A stretch of 64,000 nt of DNA from Rhodothermales bacterium (GCA_040221055.1 JAVJVN010000015.1:62001-126000); one strand, 5' to 3'. Positions 46,219 to 55,463 are shown, numbered from the stretch's first letter. Numbers and translations: made by a program. The notes: generated from the letters alone by a model not told the origin.

Positions 46219-47294
46219 ACCGGAACGTACGACTCGGGCTGCTCATCACCGGCGGGCTCATCCTGCTGGTCCTCGGCCTGTTCGCCATCGGCAACCAGAC
46301 CTTCCTGTTCAGCAATGTGACGGAAGTCCGGTCCCAGTTTTCCTCCGTGGCCGGTCTCCAGGCAGGCGGCAAGGTCCAGTACCAGGGCGTCAGCGTGGGC
46401 CGCGTGGAATCGGTCACCCTGCCGAACGAGCCGGGGCAGAAGATTGACGTAACCATGTCCATCGCGCAGCGGGCCAGCCACCTCATCCGCAAGAATACGC
46501 AGGCTCAGATCAAGAGCGATGGCCTGGTCGGCGAGCAGATCATAGTGCTCGTCAACCCCGACGAGCCCGGCGAACCGATTGAGAACGATGACATCCTGCC
46601 GGGCGTCGATCCGTTCGACCTGTTCGAAATCACCGACCGCGCCCTGGCCTCCGTCCAGGATTTCGAGCGGGCCGCCAACGTGTTCGAGGCCATCCTGCTG
46701 GACGTGCAGGCCGGCGAGGGCACCCTCGGACGCATCATCTACGATCCGGCGCTTTACAACTCGTTCCTGGCCACGACCGACGAAACCCGGCGTGTCATGA
46801 ACTCCCTGGCCACATCGGCCGAAGCCAACGCGGATATCCTGGTGGATGTGGCCGTGCGGGCCACCGAGGGCATAGAGTCCATCCTCCAGAAGATCGATTC
46901 GGGCGATGGGACGCTTGCCCTGCTGTTGAACGATCCGCAATTGTACAATGAACTCCTTGCCACGGCCGATACGCTCCGCACGATTTCCGCGGACCTGCAG
47001 GCCGTCTCCCAGGGCGCCGAGAACGCCATGACGTGGGGCACGCTGGGTGCTTTCCGATTCGCCGAGCTCATGGAGGCCGCCAAGCACAACTGGCTCTTCA
47101 AGCGCTACTTCGAGGAGCGCGGCAGCATGGAGCTCGCCCCCTTCGAACTCCGCGAGCGGGCCATTTCCCAGAGCCTCGGCGACATCAGCACCCGCGAGCG
47201 CGAACTCCTGGAATGGGAAATGCGCCTCCAGGCCCTGGAGGCCGAGCTTGAAGCCCGGCGCGACTCGACCGGAACGCCGGAACCGCGACAATGA
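46215..47294 (+). CDS. mlaD: MlaD-like MCE-domain protein
   Basis: 359 residues: one N-terminal TM helix (LGLLITGGLILLVLGLFAI), the MCE beta-barrel (VRSQFSSVAGLQAGGKVQYQGVSVGRVESVTLP), then a long helical tail that may form a coiled-coil needle, longer than the 180-residue E. coli MlaD. Bridges the inner-membrane MlaEF complex to the periplasm and binds phospholipids. MlaA, MlaB and MlaC are not seen nearby; the adjacent TamB may take the bridge role. Confidence 0.92.
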   Translation: MNRNVRLGLLITGGLILLVLGLFAIGNQTFLFSNVTEVRSQFSSVAGLQAGGKVQYQGVSVGRVESVTLPNEPGQKIDVTMSIAQRASHLIRKNTQAQIKSDGLVGEQIIVLVNPDEPGEPIENDDILPGVDPFDLFEITDRALASVQDFERAANVFEAILLDVQAGEGTLGRIIYDPALYNSFLATTDETRRVMNSLATSAEANADILVDVAVRATEGIESILQKIDSGDGTLALLLNDPQLYNELLATADTLRTISADLQAVSQGAENAMTWGTLGAFRFAELMEAAKHNWLFKRYFEERGSMELAPFELRERAISQSLGDISTRERELLEWEMRLQALEAELEARRDSTGTPEPRQ

Positions 47295-47310
47295 ACGGGC
47301 CTGCAGACGG

Positions 47311-48438
47311 TTGACCTTCACCCTTCAACAGACCGATCCTTCCGGCGCGCGCGCCGGCCGACTCGAGACGGCCCACGGCGTCATTGAAACGCCCATTTTC
47401 ATGCCGGTGGGCACGCTGGGGAGCGTCAAGGCCGTCTGGCAGCGGGAGCTGGTGGACGAGATCGGCGCACAGATCATACTCGGCAACACGTACCACCTGT
47501 ACCTGCGCCCCGGCATGGAGGTCATGCAGGCCGCAGGTGGCCTGCACCGCTTCATGCACTGGGACGGTCCCATCCTGACGGACTCCGGAGGATACCAGGT
47601 GTTCAGCCTGTCCTCGCGGCGGAAGCTGACCGAGGAAGGCGCCCGCTTCCAGTCGCACATCGACGGATCGTACCACCAGTTCACACCCGAGAACGTCGTG
47701 GACACCCAGCGGTCCATCGGGTCGGACATCATGATGGTGCTGGATGAATGCCCCCCGGGCGACGCCACGCTGGACTACGCCCGCAAATCCAATGAATTGA
47801 CCATCCGCTGGGCCAAGCGGTGCAAGGACCACTTCGAGGCCACGTCGCTGCTGTATGGCCACGACCAGGCCCTCTTCGGGATTGTGCAGGGCGTGGTCTA
47901 TCCGGAAGTCCGTCGCGAATCGGCCCGGGCCCTGATGGACATCGATTTTCCGGGATACGCCATCGGTGGCCTGTCGGTCGGAGAACCGGCCGAACAGATG
48001 TATGCCATGGTGGATGTCGTCGCGCCGCTGCTGCCACAGGACCGCCCCCGGTACCTCATGGGCGTCGGAACGCCGGCCAATCTCCTGGAAAACATCGAAC
48101 GGGGGATCGACATGTTCGACTGTGTCATGCCCACCCGGAATGGCCGCAACGGCATGCTCTTCACTACAGAGGGCATCATCAACATCAAGAACCGGCGCTG
48201 GCGGGAAGATTTCTCGGAAATCGATCCGGGGCTCGACGTGTACGCCTCGCGGCACTTCACCAAGTCCTACCTCCGCCACCTGTTCGTTTCCGGCGAATAC
48301 CTGGCCTCCCAGATCGCGTCCGTCCAGAACCTCGCCTTCTACCTGTGGCTCATGCGCGGCGCCCGCGGCGCCATCCTCGAGGGCCGCTACGCCGCCTTCA
48401 AAGCCGACACCCTGCCCCGGGTGAGCCGGCGACTCTAG
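47311..48438 (+). CDS. tgt: tRNA-guanine transglycosylase (queuosine synthesis), zinc cysteines absent
   Basis: Exchanges guanine 34 of target tRNAs for preQ1. 375 residues, TTG start 47311, 16 bp after mlaD. The catalytic barrel is intact: ILTDSGGYQVFSLS (nucleophile region), FGIVQGVVYPEVR, CVMPTRNGRNG. The C-terminal zinc site that usually reads CxCxxC...H is replaced by a stretch GLDVYASRHFTKSYLRHLF with no cysteine. I recall the same loss in other Bacteroidota Tgt proteins, so it supports the taxonomy. Confidence 0.9.
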   Translation: MTFTLQQTDPSGARAGRLETAHGVIETPIFMPVGTLGSVKAVWQRELVDEIGAQIILGNTYHLYLRPGMEVMQAAGGLHRFMHWDGPILTDSGGYQVFSLSSRRKLTEEGARFQSHIDGSYHQFTPENVVDTQRSIGSDIMMVLDECPPGDATLDYARKSNELTIRWAKRCKDHFEATSLLYGHDQALFGIVQGVVYPEVRRESARALMDIDFPGYAIGGLSVGEPAEQMYAMVDVVAPLLPQDRPRYLMGVGTPANLLENIERGIDMFDCVMPTRNGRNGMLFTTEGIINIKNRRWREDFSEIDPGLDVYASRHFTKSYLRHLFVSGEYLASQIASVQNLAFYLWLMRGARGAILEGRYAAFKADTLPRVSRRL

Positions 48439-48472
48439 CGGCGCGGGGTGCGGCTCAGGGCCCGGATCGGGT

Positions 48473-48567
48473 GCGGATTGGGGATTTACGGGCCTCCATC
48501 TCCCCTCGGAAGGGCAGTCATTTGAGATCCAAACTGGAGATGGCCGACCGGAAATCCCCCAATCCGC
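48473..48567. repeat. 95-bp imperfect inverted repeat between tgt and ispH
   Basis: Left arm 48473-48503 and right arm 48536-48567 are inverted copies over about 31-32 bp (GCGGATTGGGG block and CCATCTCC block identical, a few mismatches and one gap between), with a 32-bp loop. It occupies most of the 206-bp gap. It has no T tract, so it is not a textbook terminator; a MITE remnant or 5' leader structure of ispH are alternatives. The rest of the gap shows nothing. Confidence 0.5.
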
Positions 48568-48644
48568 GCCCCATGCAACACGGATGCCTGCCCGGACGTT
48601 GTACGCCAAAACCCACCCAGGACCCCTAAAGGACCCATCGAGGC

Positions 48645-49847
48645 ATGGCCCGCACATTCGACGTACCCGCCTTTTACCGGAGCCCGATCGTATCGCGCAT
48701 CAAGGAACAGCGCCGGCTGGAAGATCCGCGAAAGAAGGACCTGTCCCCGTCCGTGCTCGACCACGGATCGGTCACGTTCAAGCTGGCCCGCCATTTCGGG
48801 TTCTGCTACGGCGTCGAGAACGCCATTGAAATCGCCTACCGGGCGCTCCGGGAGCATCCGGACAAGCGCATCTTCCTGCTCTCGGAAATGATCCACAATC
48901 CCCACGTGAACGACGACCTGCTGTCGCGTGGCATCCGGTTCCTGCGGACCACCGAGGGCGAGCAGCTCATCCCCTTCTCCGAACTGACGCCGGACGATGT
49001 CGTCATCATCCCAGCCTTCGGCACCACGCTGGAAGTGGAAAAGCAACTGGCCGACATGGGCATTGACGTGACGGCCTACAACACCACCTGTCCGTTCGTG
49101 GAGAAGGTCTGGAAGCGCAGTGACCAGATCGGGCGAAAGGATTACACGGTCATCGTGCACGGCAAGCGGTACCACGAGGAAACGCGGGCCACCTTTTCCC
49201 ACGCCCAGGCGGTGACCCGGGTCATGGTCATCCGGGACCTGGAGGAGGCCCGGGAACTGGCCCGGTACATCCGGGGCGACGCCGACCGGTCGTTCTTCAA
49301 TGCGCGTTTTGCCGACCGGACGAGTCCCGGATTCGACCCGGAGCGGGATTTGACCCGGATTGGCGTGGTCAACCAGACGACCATGCTCGCCACGGAAACC
49401 GCCGAGATCGCCGCCATCCTGCGCCAGGCCATGATGGATCGATACGGTGCGGATGACCTGCCTGCCCACTTCGCAGACACCAGCGACACCCTGTGCTATG
49501 CCACGAATGAAAATCAGGATGCGACGCGCGCGTTGATCGAGGACGGCGCCGACCTGGCCATCATCGTGGGAGGCTCCAACTCCTCCAACACGAGTCATCT
49601 GGTGGAGCTGTGCGAGGAGCGTATGCCGACGTTTTTCATTTCCGATGCGTCGCGCATTGACTCCGCCGACCGGATTTCACACTTCGACCTGCACGTGAAG
49701 GACTACATCACCACCCAGGGCTGGCTTCCCGCGAAACGCCCGGTCACGGTCCTGCTGACGGCCGGGGCCTCCTGTCCGGACAGCCTGCTGGATGAGGTCA
49801 TCCACCGCGTGACCGAACTCGTCGGGGATGCGCATGCCCTGGTATAA
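48645..49847 (+). CDS. ispH: 4-hydroxy-3-methylbut-2-enyl diphosphate reductase
   Basis: Last enzyme of the MEP isoprenoid pathway; a 4Fe-4S protein. 400 residues, the longer plant/cyanobacteria-like form. Cluster cysteines are in FGFCYGVENA, NTTCPFVEK and DTLCYATNENQ; substrate-binding Ser/Asn in GGSNSSNT. The leading ~45 residues extend the short form. Overlaps the methyltransferase gene by 20 bp. Confidence 0.93.
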   Translation: MARTFDVPAFYRSPIVSRIKEQRRLEDPRKKDLSPSVLDHGSVTFKLARHFGFCYGVENAIEIAYRALREHPDKRIFLLSEMIHNPHVNDDLLSRGIRFLRTTEGEQLIPFSELTPDDVVIIPAFGTTLEVEKQLADMGIDVTAYNTTCPFVEKVWKRSDQIGRKDYTVIVHGKRYHEETRATFSHAQAVTRVMVIRDLEEARELARYIRGDADRSFFNARFADRTSPGFDPERDLTRIGVVNQTTMLATETAEIAAILRQAMMDRYGADDLPAHFADTSDTLCYATNENQDATRALIEDGADLAIIVGGSNSSNTSHLVELCEERMPTFFISDASRIDSADRISHFDLHVKDYITTQGWLPAKRPVTVLLTAGASCPDSLLDEVIHRVTELVGDAHALV

Positions 49848-50577
49848 GGACTGGTTCAATACCGACGCCTACGACCTGGTCTACCGCAACCGGAATGAGG
49901 CCGAAGCGCTCCGGCTGGTCGAACTCATCCTGGACACCTGTCGGCCCAATCCCGGTGCACGGGTATTGGACGTGGGCTGCGGCCGCGGTCGGCACGCCAT
50001 GGCCTTCGCCGAGCGGGGTTTCGACGTGACGGGCGTGGACCTGGCGCAGCGGGCCCTCGAAATCGCCCGGAAATCGGCGGCCGACCGCGGCCTCTCCATC
50101 CACTTCGAGCAAGGCGACATGCGGGATGTCCACGCGCCCGCGGCGTTCGACCTGGTGGTCAACCTGTTCACGGCGTTCGGCTACTTCACCGAGCACGAGG
50201 AACACCTGCGCGTCGTCAGCGCCCTGCGCTCCGCTGCCAAACCCGGCGCGTGGGTCGTCCAGGACTTCATGAATGCGGATCTTGTCCGTCGTACGTTCAT
50301 TCCGGAGGACGAACGGACCATCGGAGACGTACACGTGCACCAGAAACGCCATGTGGAGCCCGGTAACGGCGCTTTCGACCGGATCTGCAAGCAGATCACG
50401 CTCACGCGGAACGGGGACGCGCACACCTTCAACGAGAGCGTGGCCCTCATTGCCCTGGACGACTTCCGGGGCCTGTACGAAGAGGCAGGCCTGACCCTCG
50501 AACACGTATTCGGATCGTACGACGGCGCCCCCTTCGGCCCCGATTCCCCGCGACTCATCCTGTTCAGTCGGTCATGA
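49828..50577 (+). CDS. Class I SAM-dependent methyltransferase
   Basis: 249 residues. Motif I VLDVGCGRGRHAM, post I VTGVDLAQRA, motif II-like FEQGDMRDV and FDLVVNLFTAFGYF. General methyltransferase_25/11 type; substrate unknown. ATG 49828 (or 49834) lies inside the ispH 3' end and its stop overlaps the next gene by 4 bp. Confidence 0.82.
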   Translation: MRMPWYKDWFNTDAYDLVYRNRNEAEALRLVELILDTCRPNPGARVLDVGCGRGRHAMAFAERGFDVTGVDLAQRALEIARKSAADRGLSIHFEQGDMRDVHAPAAFDLVVNLFTAFGYFTEHEEHLRVVSALRSAAKPGAWVVQDFMNADLVRRTFIPEDERTIGDVHVHQKRHVEPGNGAFDRICKQITLTRNGDAHTFNESVALIALDDFRGLYEEAGLTLEHVFGSYDGAPFGPDSPRLILFSRS

Positions 50578-51143
50578 GCCCGGCCCGGGGTGTCATAGCC
50601 TTCCTCCTGGTCGCTGCGCTGTCCGGATGCAGCCTGTTTTCGACGCGTGAACCCGAGGCGCCCATCACCTCGTCGGGTACGTTTTCCCAGCCCGATACGC
50701 CAGAGCAGGTCATCGAGAACATCGAGAACGCCGTCCGCGAATTGAACACGCTGAACTACCGTCGCAGCTTGAGTGAAACCCTCGATTTCCAGCCCACCGC
50801 ATCGGCCGAAGCGCGGGAGCCCGTCTTTGCATCGTGGGATCGGGCACAGGAGGAGCAGTATTTCAGCGCGCTCGTCTCGGCAGCCGAAATGAACACGGGG
50901 CACAGCCTGACGCTCAACGACCGGTCGCTGACACTGGTATCGCCCACCGAATTCGTGCTCGATGCCACCTATGTGCTGTCGGTCAACCATCGCCGCACGG
51001 AGGCGCCGACCGAGGTGCAGGGAAGGCTCCAGTGGACGCTCGTCCAGCAACTGGACGGGCTCTGGAGCCTGGAGACGTGGATTGACCAGGAGCTCGGCCC
51101 GGTCCCGACCTGGAGCGATCTGAAGGCCGAGTTCATGAAATGA
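50574..51143 (+). CDS. Lipoprotein, NTF2-like, unknown function (first of a pair)
   Basis: 189 residues with lipobox LSGC (C19) followed by Ser/Thr linker and a compact alpha+beta domain (PEQVIENIENAVRELNTLNYRRSLSETLDF... ending LVQQLDGLWSLETWIDQE), resembling NTF2-like folds that bind small ligands. It starts in the methyltransferase stop (ATGA) and its stop overlaps the second lipoprotein, so the pair is co-translated. Confidence 0.65.
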   Translation: MSPARGVIAFLLVAALSGCSLFSTREPEAPITSSGTFSQPDTPEQVIENIENAVRELNTLNYRRSLSETLDFQPTASAEAREPVFASWDRAQEEQYFSALVSAAEMNTGHSLTLNDRSLTLVSPTEFVLDATYVLSVNHRRTEAPTEVQGRLQWTLVQQLDGLWSLETWIDQELGPVPTWSDLKAEFMK

Positions 51144-51685
51144 CCGCCGCCCGCCGACAGATCGCTTCCTGCCTGGCCCGACCGACCCACTGGCTCGGGG
51201 CCTTCGTGGTGATTGGTCTGGCCGGGTGCAACCCCTTCGCTCCCGCCCTCGACGACGGCGATGCCTTCGGGGATCTCCTGGGCGACCCCACTACCGTCGA
51301 AGGCTTCTTCACCAACTTCCGGAACGCCTACGAATTGCGGGACCTGAGCCTGTACGAAACGCTGCTCGACTCCTCCTTCACGTTCGTCTACCAGGATTTC
51401 GATGCGCAGGTGGAGCGCGAATGGGGCTTCACGCAGGACCTGGAGTCCACGCGCCGCCTGTTCCAGAATGCCAGCCTCATCCGCCTGCAGTGGAATCAGA
51501 TTTTTGCCCAGGATGAGCTCATCCCCGGCATCCGGACCCGCGTGGTACGATCTTTCAACCTGACCGTGACGCTCGAACAGGGTGACGTTTTCCGCACCGA
51601 CGGGAACGTTAACTTCACGTTGTCCCGTGCCGACTCCCTCACCGCCTGGCGGCTGGAGCGATGGCGCGATGAAAGCGAACTTTGA
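51140..51685 (+). CDS. Lipoprotein, NTF2-like, unknown function (second of a pair)
   Basis: 181 residues with a long N-terminus, lipobox LAGC, then a domain of the same plan as its upstream neighbour (TTVEGFFTNFRNAYELRDLSLYETLLDSSFTFVYQDF... WRLERWRDE). Low identity but matching order of helix and strands suggests an old duplication. Location: periplasmic face of the outer membrane, inferred from the lipobox. Confidence 0.6.
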   Translation: MTAARRQIASCLARPTHWLGAFVVIGLAGCNPFAPALDDGDAFGDLLGDPTTVEGFFTNFRNAYELRDLSLYETLLDSSFTFVYQDFDAQVEREWGFTQDLESTRRLFQNASLIRLQWNQIFAQDELIPGIRTRVVRSFNLTVTLEQGDVFRTDGNVNFTLSRADSLTAWRLERWRDESEL

Positions 51686-51725
51686 TGCTATTCCCTGACC
51701 CTTTCCCTGGCCTGCTGCCTGATCC

Positions 51726-53093
51726 ATGAAGAACCCACTCGCCTACGCTGACCAGCATTTCGACACGTTTGTCGATGATTTGAAGACCTTCCTGCGCATC
51801 CCGTCCGTCAGCACGGACCCGGCCCACAAGCAGGATGTGGGAGATGCGGCGCGCTGGCTCGCCGCCCACCTGTCGGCCATTGACCTGGACGGCGTCCAGG
51901 TCATGGATACGCCCGGACATCCCGTGGTGTACGCCGAGAAGATCGTGGATCCCGCGGCGCGGACCGTGCTCGTGTACGGCCACTACGACGTGCAGCCTCC
52001 CGATCCGCTCGAACTGTGGGAAACCGAGCCGTTCGATCCGGTCGTACGGAACGGGGACCTTTATGCGCGCGGTTCGGCCGACGACAAGGGCCAGCTGTAC
52101 ATGCACGTGAAGGCGGTGGAGGCCTGGTTGGCCACCGACGGCCTGCCCATGAACGTGAAGATGATTTTCGAGGGCGAGGAGGAAATCGGATCGGAGCATT
52201 TGCCCGCGTTCCTGGAGGCGCACAAGGACCTGCTGGCGGCCGACGTGGTCATGGTGTCCGATACGGCGCTCTTCGGCACCGGCGTACCCTCCATTACCTA
52301 CGGCCTGCGCGGCCTGGCCTACGTGCAGGTGACCCTGGAAGGACCCGACCGGGACCTGCATTCGGGCGTCTACGGCGGGGCCATCCATAACCCCATCAAC
52401 GCGCTGGCCGCCCTGATTGCCGATCTGCATGACGACGACCACCGCGTGACGATTGACGGATTCTACGACAACGTCATCCCGCTGACGGACGAGGAGCGCG
52501 CCTCGTTCGCCGAACTGCCCTTCGACGAGGCCGAGTGGCTGGACGAAGTGGGCGCGCCGGCGGCCCGCACCGAAAAAGGCTATACGGCGTGGGAGGCCAC
52601 GACCGCCCGTCCCTGCCTGGACGTGAACGGCATCTGGGGCGGGTTCACAGGCGAAGGGGCCAAGACGGTGCTCCCGTCGAAGGCCCACGCCAAGATTTCC
52701 TGCCGGCTCGTGCCCGGCCAGACCCCGGACGAGATCACCGACAAACTGCGGCGCCATTTCGAGAAGCACACGCCCCCGACCATGAAGCTCACGTTCCGCA
52801 ACCTGCACGGTGGCCCCGGAGCCCTCGTGGACACGTCCGGGCCGGCCATGCAGGCCGCGGCCGAGGCCATGGAAGGCGTTTACGGCGAGCGGCCGTTCTT
52901 CATCCGTGGCGGCGGCTCCATCCCCATTGTGGCCGAATTCAAACGAATCCTCGGCCTCGGAACCGTGCTCATGGGCTTCGGGCTCGACTCCGATGCCATC
53001 CACTCCCCCAACGAAAAATTCGGTCTGGACCGTCTGCGCAAGGGCATTGAGACCGCCATCCGCTTCCTGGCCATTTACCCCACGACAAAATGA
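51726..53093 (+). CDS. M20-family metallopeptidase (dipeptidase/carnosinase-like)
   Basis: Zinc dipeptidase, 455 residues, no signal peptide. Metal and catalytic motifs in order: VYGHYDVQPPDP (His, Asp), ARGSADDKGQ (bridging Asp), IFEGEEEIGSEHL (catalytic Glu), VMVSDTALFG (Asp) and the last ligand in DAIHSPNEKF. The dimerisation/lid insert carries DLHSGVYGG. Frees amino acids from peptides. Overlaps the next peptidase gene by 4 bp, so both work in peptide breakdown. Confidence 0.9.
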   Translation: MKNPLAYADQHFDTFVDDLKTFLRIPSVSTDPAHKQDVGDAARWLAAHLSAIDLDGVQVMDTPGHPVVYAEKIVDPAARTVLVYGHYDVQPPDPLELWETEPFDPVVRNGDLYARGSADDKGQLYMHVKAVEAWLATDGLPMNVKMIFEGEEEIGSEHLPAFLEAHKDLLAADVVMVSDTALFGTGVPSITYGLRGLAYVQVTLEGPDRDLHSGVYGGAIHNPINALAALIADLHDDDHRVTIDGFYDNVIPLTDEERASFAELPFDEAEWLDEVGAPAARTEKGYTAWEATTARPCLDVNGIWGGFTGEGAKTVLPSKAHAKISCRLVPGQTPDEITDKLRRHFEKHTPPTMKLTFRNLHGGPGALVDTSGPAMQAAAEAMEGVYGERPFFIRGGGSIPIVAEFKRILGLGTVLMGFGLDSDAIHSPNEKFGLDRLRKGIETAIRFLAIYPTTK

Positions 53094-54475
53094 TGACCCG
53101 CTTTTCTGCCCGCTCCGGCCCATCCCTCCCGCTCTCCGCCGGGTTTGTGCCTGCAATCATGGCCCTCCTCGTCCTTGCCGGATGCGGCGCCCCACCCCCC
53201 GGTCCGCATGCCACCCCCGGAGCCGATGCCGGCCTGTTCACCGGCGATCCCTGGCCCGAAATCCGTGCCGAGCGATTGGATACGCTGCTCCCGGCCGCCA
53301 TGGAACGGCACGGCATGGACGCATGGATGATCATTTGCCGGGAGAACAACAACGATCCGCTTGCCCGCCACGTGGGATGCGAAAACGCGGGCGGCACCGC
53401 GGCCTTCCTGCTCTTCCGCCAGGCAGGTGAAGGCTCAGGTTCAACCGAAAACACCTCCTCCCTGTATTCCGTGGCCGTTTCGCCCGCTGGCGAATCCACG
53501 GCCCTGGCCGAAAAGAACATGCTGGATGAGGTCGTATCCATTGGCCGCGGCGTCGGCCTGTGGGGCGAAGTCGCCGCGCAGTTCGAACGCTTCAACCCGG
53601 CGGTCATCGGCATCAATACCGGAGGCAGCCCGATTGCCGACGGGCTCTCGCACACGCAGTACGAAAGCATGATGGCAGGCCTTCCGGCCATGTGGACGTC
53701 CCGCATGACGTCCGCCGAGCCCCTGGTCCGTACGTGGCTGTCGGTCAAGCTGCCGGCCGAAGTCGATATCATGCGTCGGGCGGCTGAACTGACCGCGCGC
53801 TGGGAGGTCGAGGCCTACGCCGAAGTCGTGCCGGGCGTCACCACGGACCGGGACCTGGCCGACATCCTGGAAGAGAAGATGGCCGCCGCCGGCGTGGGCG
53901 ACGGCTGGTCGCCCGAACAGAACCCGGCCATCAATTCCGGCATGGACCGCGGGCACTCCCACCCGACGGATCGCGTCATCGTGCCGGGCGATTTCATCCA
54001 GACGGATTTCGGGATCCGCGTGCATGACATGTGGGTCACGGATATCCAGCGCTTCGCCTATGTCCTGGCTCCCGGTGAAACCGAAGCCCCGGCCGATGCA
54101 CTCGCAAAGTGGGAAGCCGCCCGCGCAGGCAACCGCGCCGCCTTCGCAGCCATGAAGCCCGGCGCCACGGGAGCCGATGTGGATGCTGCCCAACGGGTGG
54201 TCATGGAAGCCAACGGATCCATCCCGGTCATGTGGGGGACGGGACATCCGGTAGGCTACTGGGCCCATGACAGCGGTCCCGGCCTGTCCGGCCGCAGCAC
54301 ATCACAACCGCTTGAACCCGGCATGACGTTCGCCTTCGACGGCTTCCACTCCTGGATGCTCACGGACTCCACCACGAAGACCATTTCGGTTGAAGAAATG
54401 GTGGTCATCACGGAAACCGGCGCCGAGTGGCTCACGCCTCCCCAGGAGGACCTGATTCTGATTCCTTCGCGTTGA
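53090..54475 (+). CDS. M24-family (aminopeptidase P/prolidase-like) lipoprotein
   Basis: 461 residues: signal peptide and lipobox LAGC (FVPAIMALLVLAGC), a creatinase-like N-terminal domain, then the pita-bread fold with metal ligands in IQTDFG and VTDIQR (two Asp), GTGHPVGYWAHDSG (His), and EEMVVITETG (Glu). Removes N-terminal residues, often before proline, at the cell envelope. Co-transcribed with the M20 peptidase. Confidence 0.85.
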   Translation: MMTRFSARSGPSLPLSAGFVPAIMALLVLAGCGAPPPGPHATPGADAGLFTGDPWPEIRAERLDTLLPAAMERHGMDAWMIICRENNNDPLARHVGCENAGGTAAFLLFRQAGEGSGSTENTSSLYSVAVSPAGESTALAEKNMLDEVVSIGRGVGLWGEVAAQFERFNPAVIGINTGGSPIADGLSHTQYESMMAGLPAMWTSRMTSAEPLVRTWLSVKLPAEVDIMRRAAELTARWEVEAYAEVVPGVTTDRDLADILEEKMAAAGVGDGWSPEQNPAINSGMDRGHSHPTDRVIVPGDFIQTDFGIRVHDMWVTDIQRFAYVLAPGETEAPADALAKWEAARAGNRAAFAAMKPGATGADVDAAQRVVMEANGSIPVMWGTGHPVGYWAHDSGPGLSGRSTSQPLEPGMTFAFDGFHSWMLTDSTTKTISVEEMVVITETGAEWLTPPQEDLILIPSR

Positions 54476-54511
54476 CCTGCCCCGCCCCGCCCAACCATTC
54501 GCCCTGCTGCC

Positions 54512-54958
54512 ATGGAACGAAAGAATCTGTTTGACGATGCTGTCTACCAGGACCTCATCGCCCGCGTGAACGCCGTGCAATCCGACGAACAGCGCCAGTG
54601 GGGCACCATGACCGCCGGCCAGATGCTGGCTCACTGTACGGAGGTCGTCGAAGTGGCCAACGGCAAATCCCTCCGTGGCACACCGTTCATCATCCGCATG
54701 ATCGGGGGGCTCATCAAGCGCGTGGTCCTGAACGACAAGCCCTACCCCAAGGATGTCCGTACCCATCCCCAATATGTCATGGACGGGGAGGAAGACCTCG
54801 AAGTCCGCCGGCGTGCGCTGATGGATGCAATCAACGCCCTGCGCGCAAACAATGCGTCGCAATTCCAGCACGACCTGTTCGGACGGATGACCCGCGAGGA
54901 AGTCGGCTGGGGCATGTACAAGCATCTCGACCATCACCTGCGGCAATTCGGTGTCTGA
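54512..54958 (+). CDS. DUF1569 / DinB-like four-helix protein
   Basis: 148 residues with WGTMTAGQMLAHCTEVVEVANG (first metal-like His of a DinB fold) and GWGMYKHLDHHLRQFGV at the C-terminus (HxxxH-type pair). Members are predicted metal-dependent enzymes, perhaps thiol-linked, without known substrate. The stop overlaps the RuvC-like gene, whose GTG start lies 8 bp earlier. Confidence 0.75.
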   Translation: MERKNLFDDAVYQDLIARVNAVQSDEQRQWGTMTAGQMLAHCTEVVEVANGKSLRGTPFIIRMIGGLIKRVVLNDKPYPKDVRTHPQYVMDGEEDLEVRRRALMDAINALRANNASQFQHDLFGRMTREEVGWGMYKHLDHHLRQFGV

Positions 54959-55463
54959 ACCCGACTCCGGCGCTCCCCCCGCTCGTGTGCTGGCGGTGGA
55001 TCTCGGCCTGCGCTCCGGGCTCGCCTGCTTCGGCGCCGCCGGGCGGCTGCTCTGGTTCCGCTCCACGAATTTCGGCACCCGGGCCCGCCTGAAGCGCGGG
55101 GCCTACACCCTGTTGTCCGAATCCCATGCCGCCGGACATCCGATTACGCGGCTCATTGTGGAGGGGGGCGGGGACCTGGCCCCACCATGGTTGCATGAGG
55201 CCGCCCGGCGGGGCATTTTCACGCGCCAGATCCATGCGCACGCCTGGCGGGAAGTCTTCCTGCTGGATCGCGAGCAACGATCGGGAAAAGATGCAAAGCG
55301 GCATGCCGACCGCCTGGCCCGCCTCGTCGTGGCATGGTCCGACCTGCCCAAGCCTACGTCCCTGCGGCACGATGCCGCAGAAGCCATCATGATCGGGTTG
55401 TTCGGGGTCGTGGAAGCCGGGCTCGTTGAACGTTCGGAATTGCCGTTCCGGACCCCCGAATAG
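54951..55463 (+). CDS. RuvC-like RNase H-fold protein, unknown function
   Basis: 170 residues, GTG start. The first strand VLAVDLGLRSGLACFG with Asp, the strand ITRLIVEGGGDLA with Glu, and C-terminal HDAAEAIMIGLFGV with His-Asp match the order of acidic residues in the RuvC/RNase H nucleases. It is shorter than and distinct from bacterial RuvC. Could be a structure-specific nuclease or an inactive relative; sits just before tRNA-Leu and the island. Confidence 0.55.
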   Translation: MSEPDSGAPPARVLAVDLGLRSGLACFGAAGRLLWFRSTNFGTRARLKRGAYTLLSESHAAGHPITRLIVEGGGDLAPPWLHEAARRGIFTRQIHAHAWREVFLLDREQRSGKDAKRHADRLARLVVAWSDLPKPTSLRHDAAEAIMIGLFGVVEAGLVERSELPFRTPE

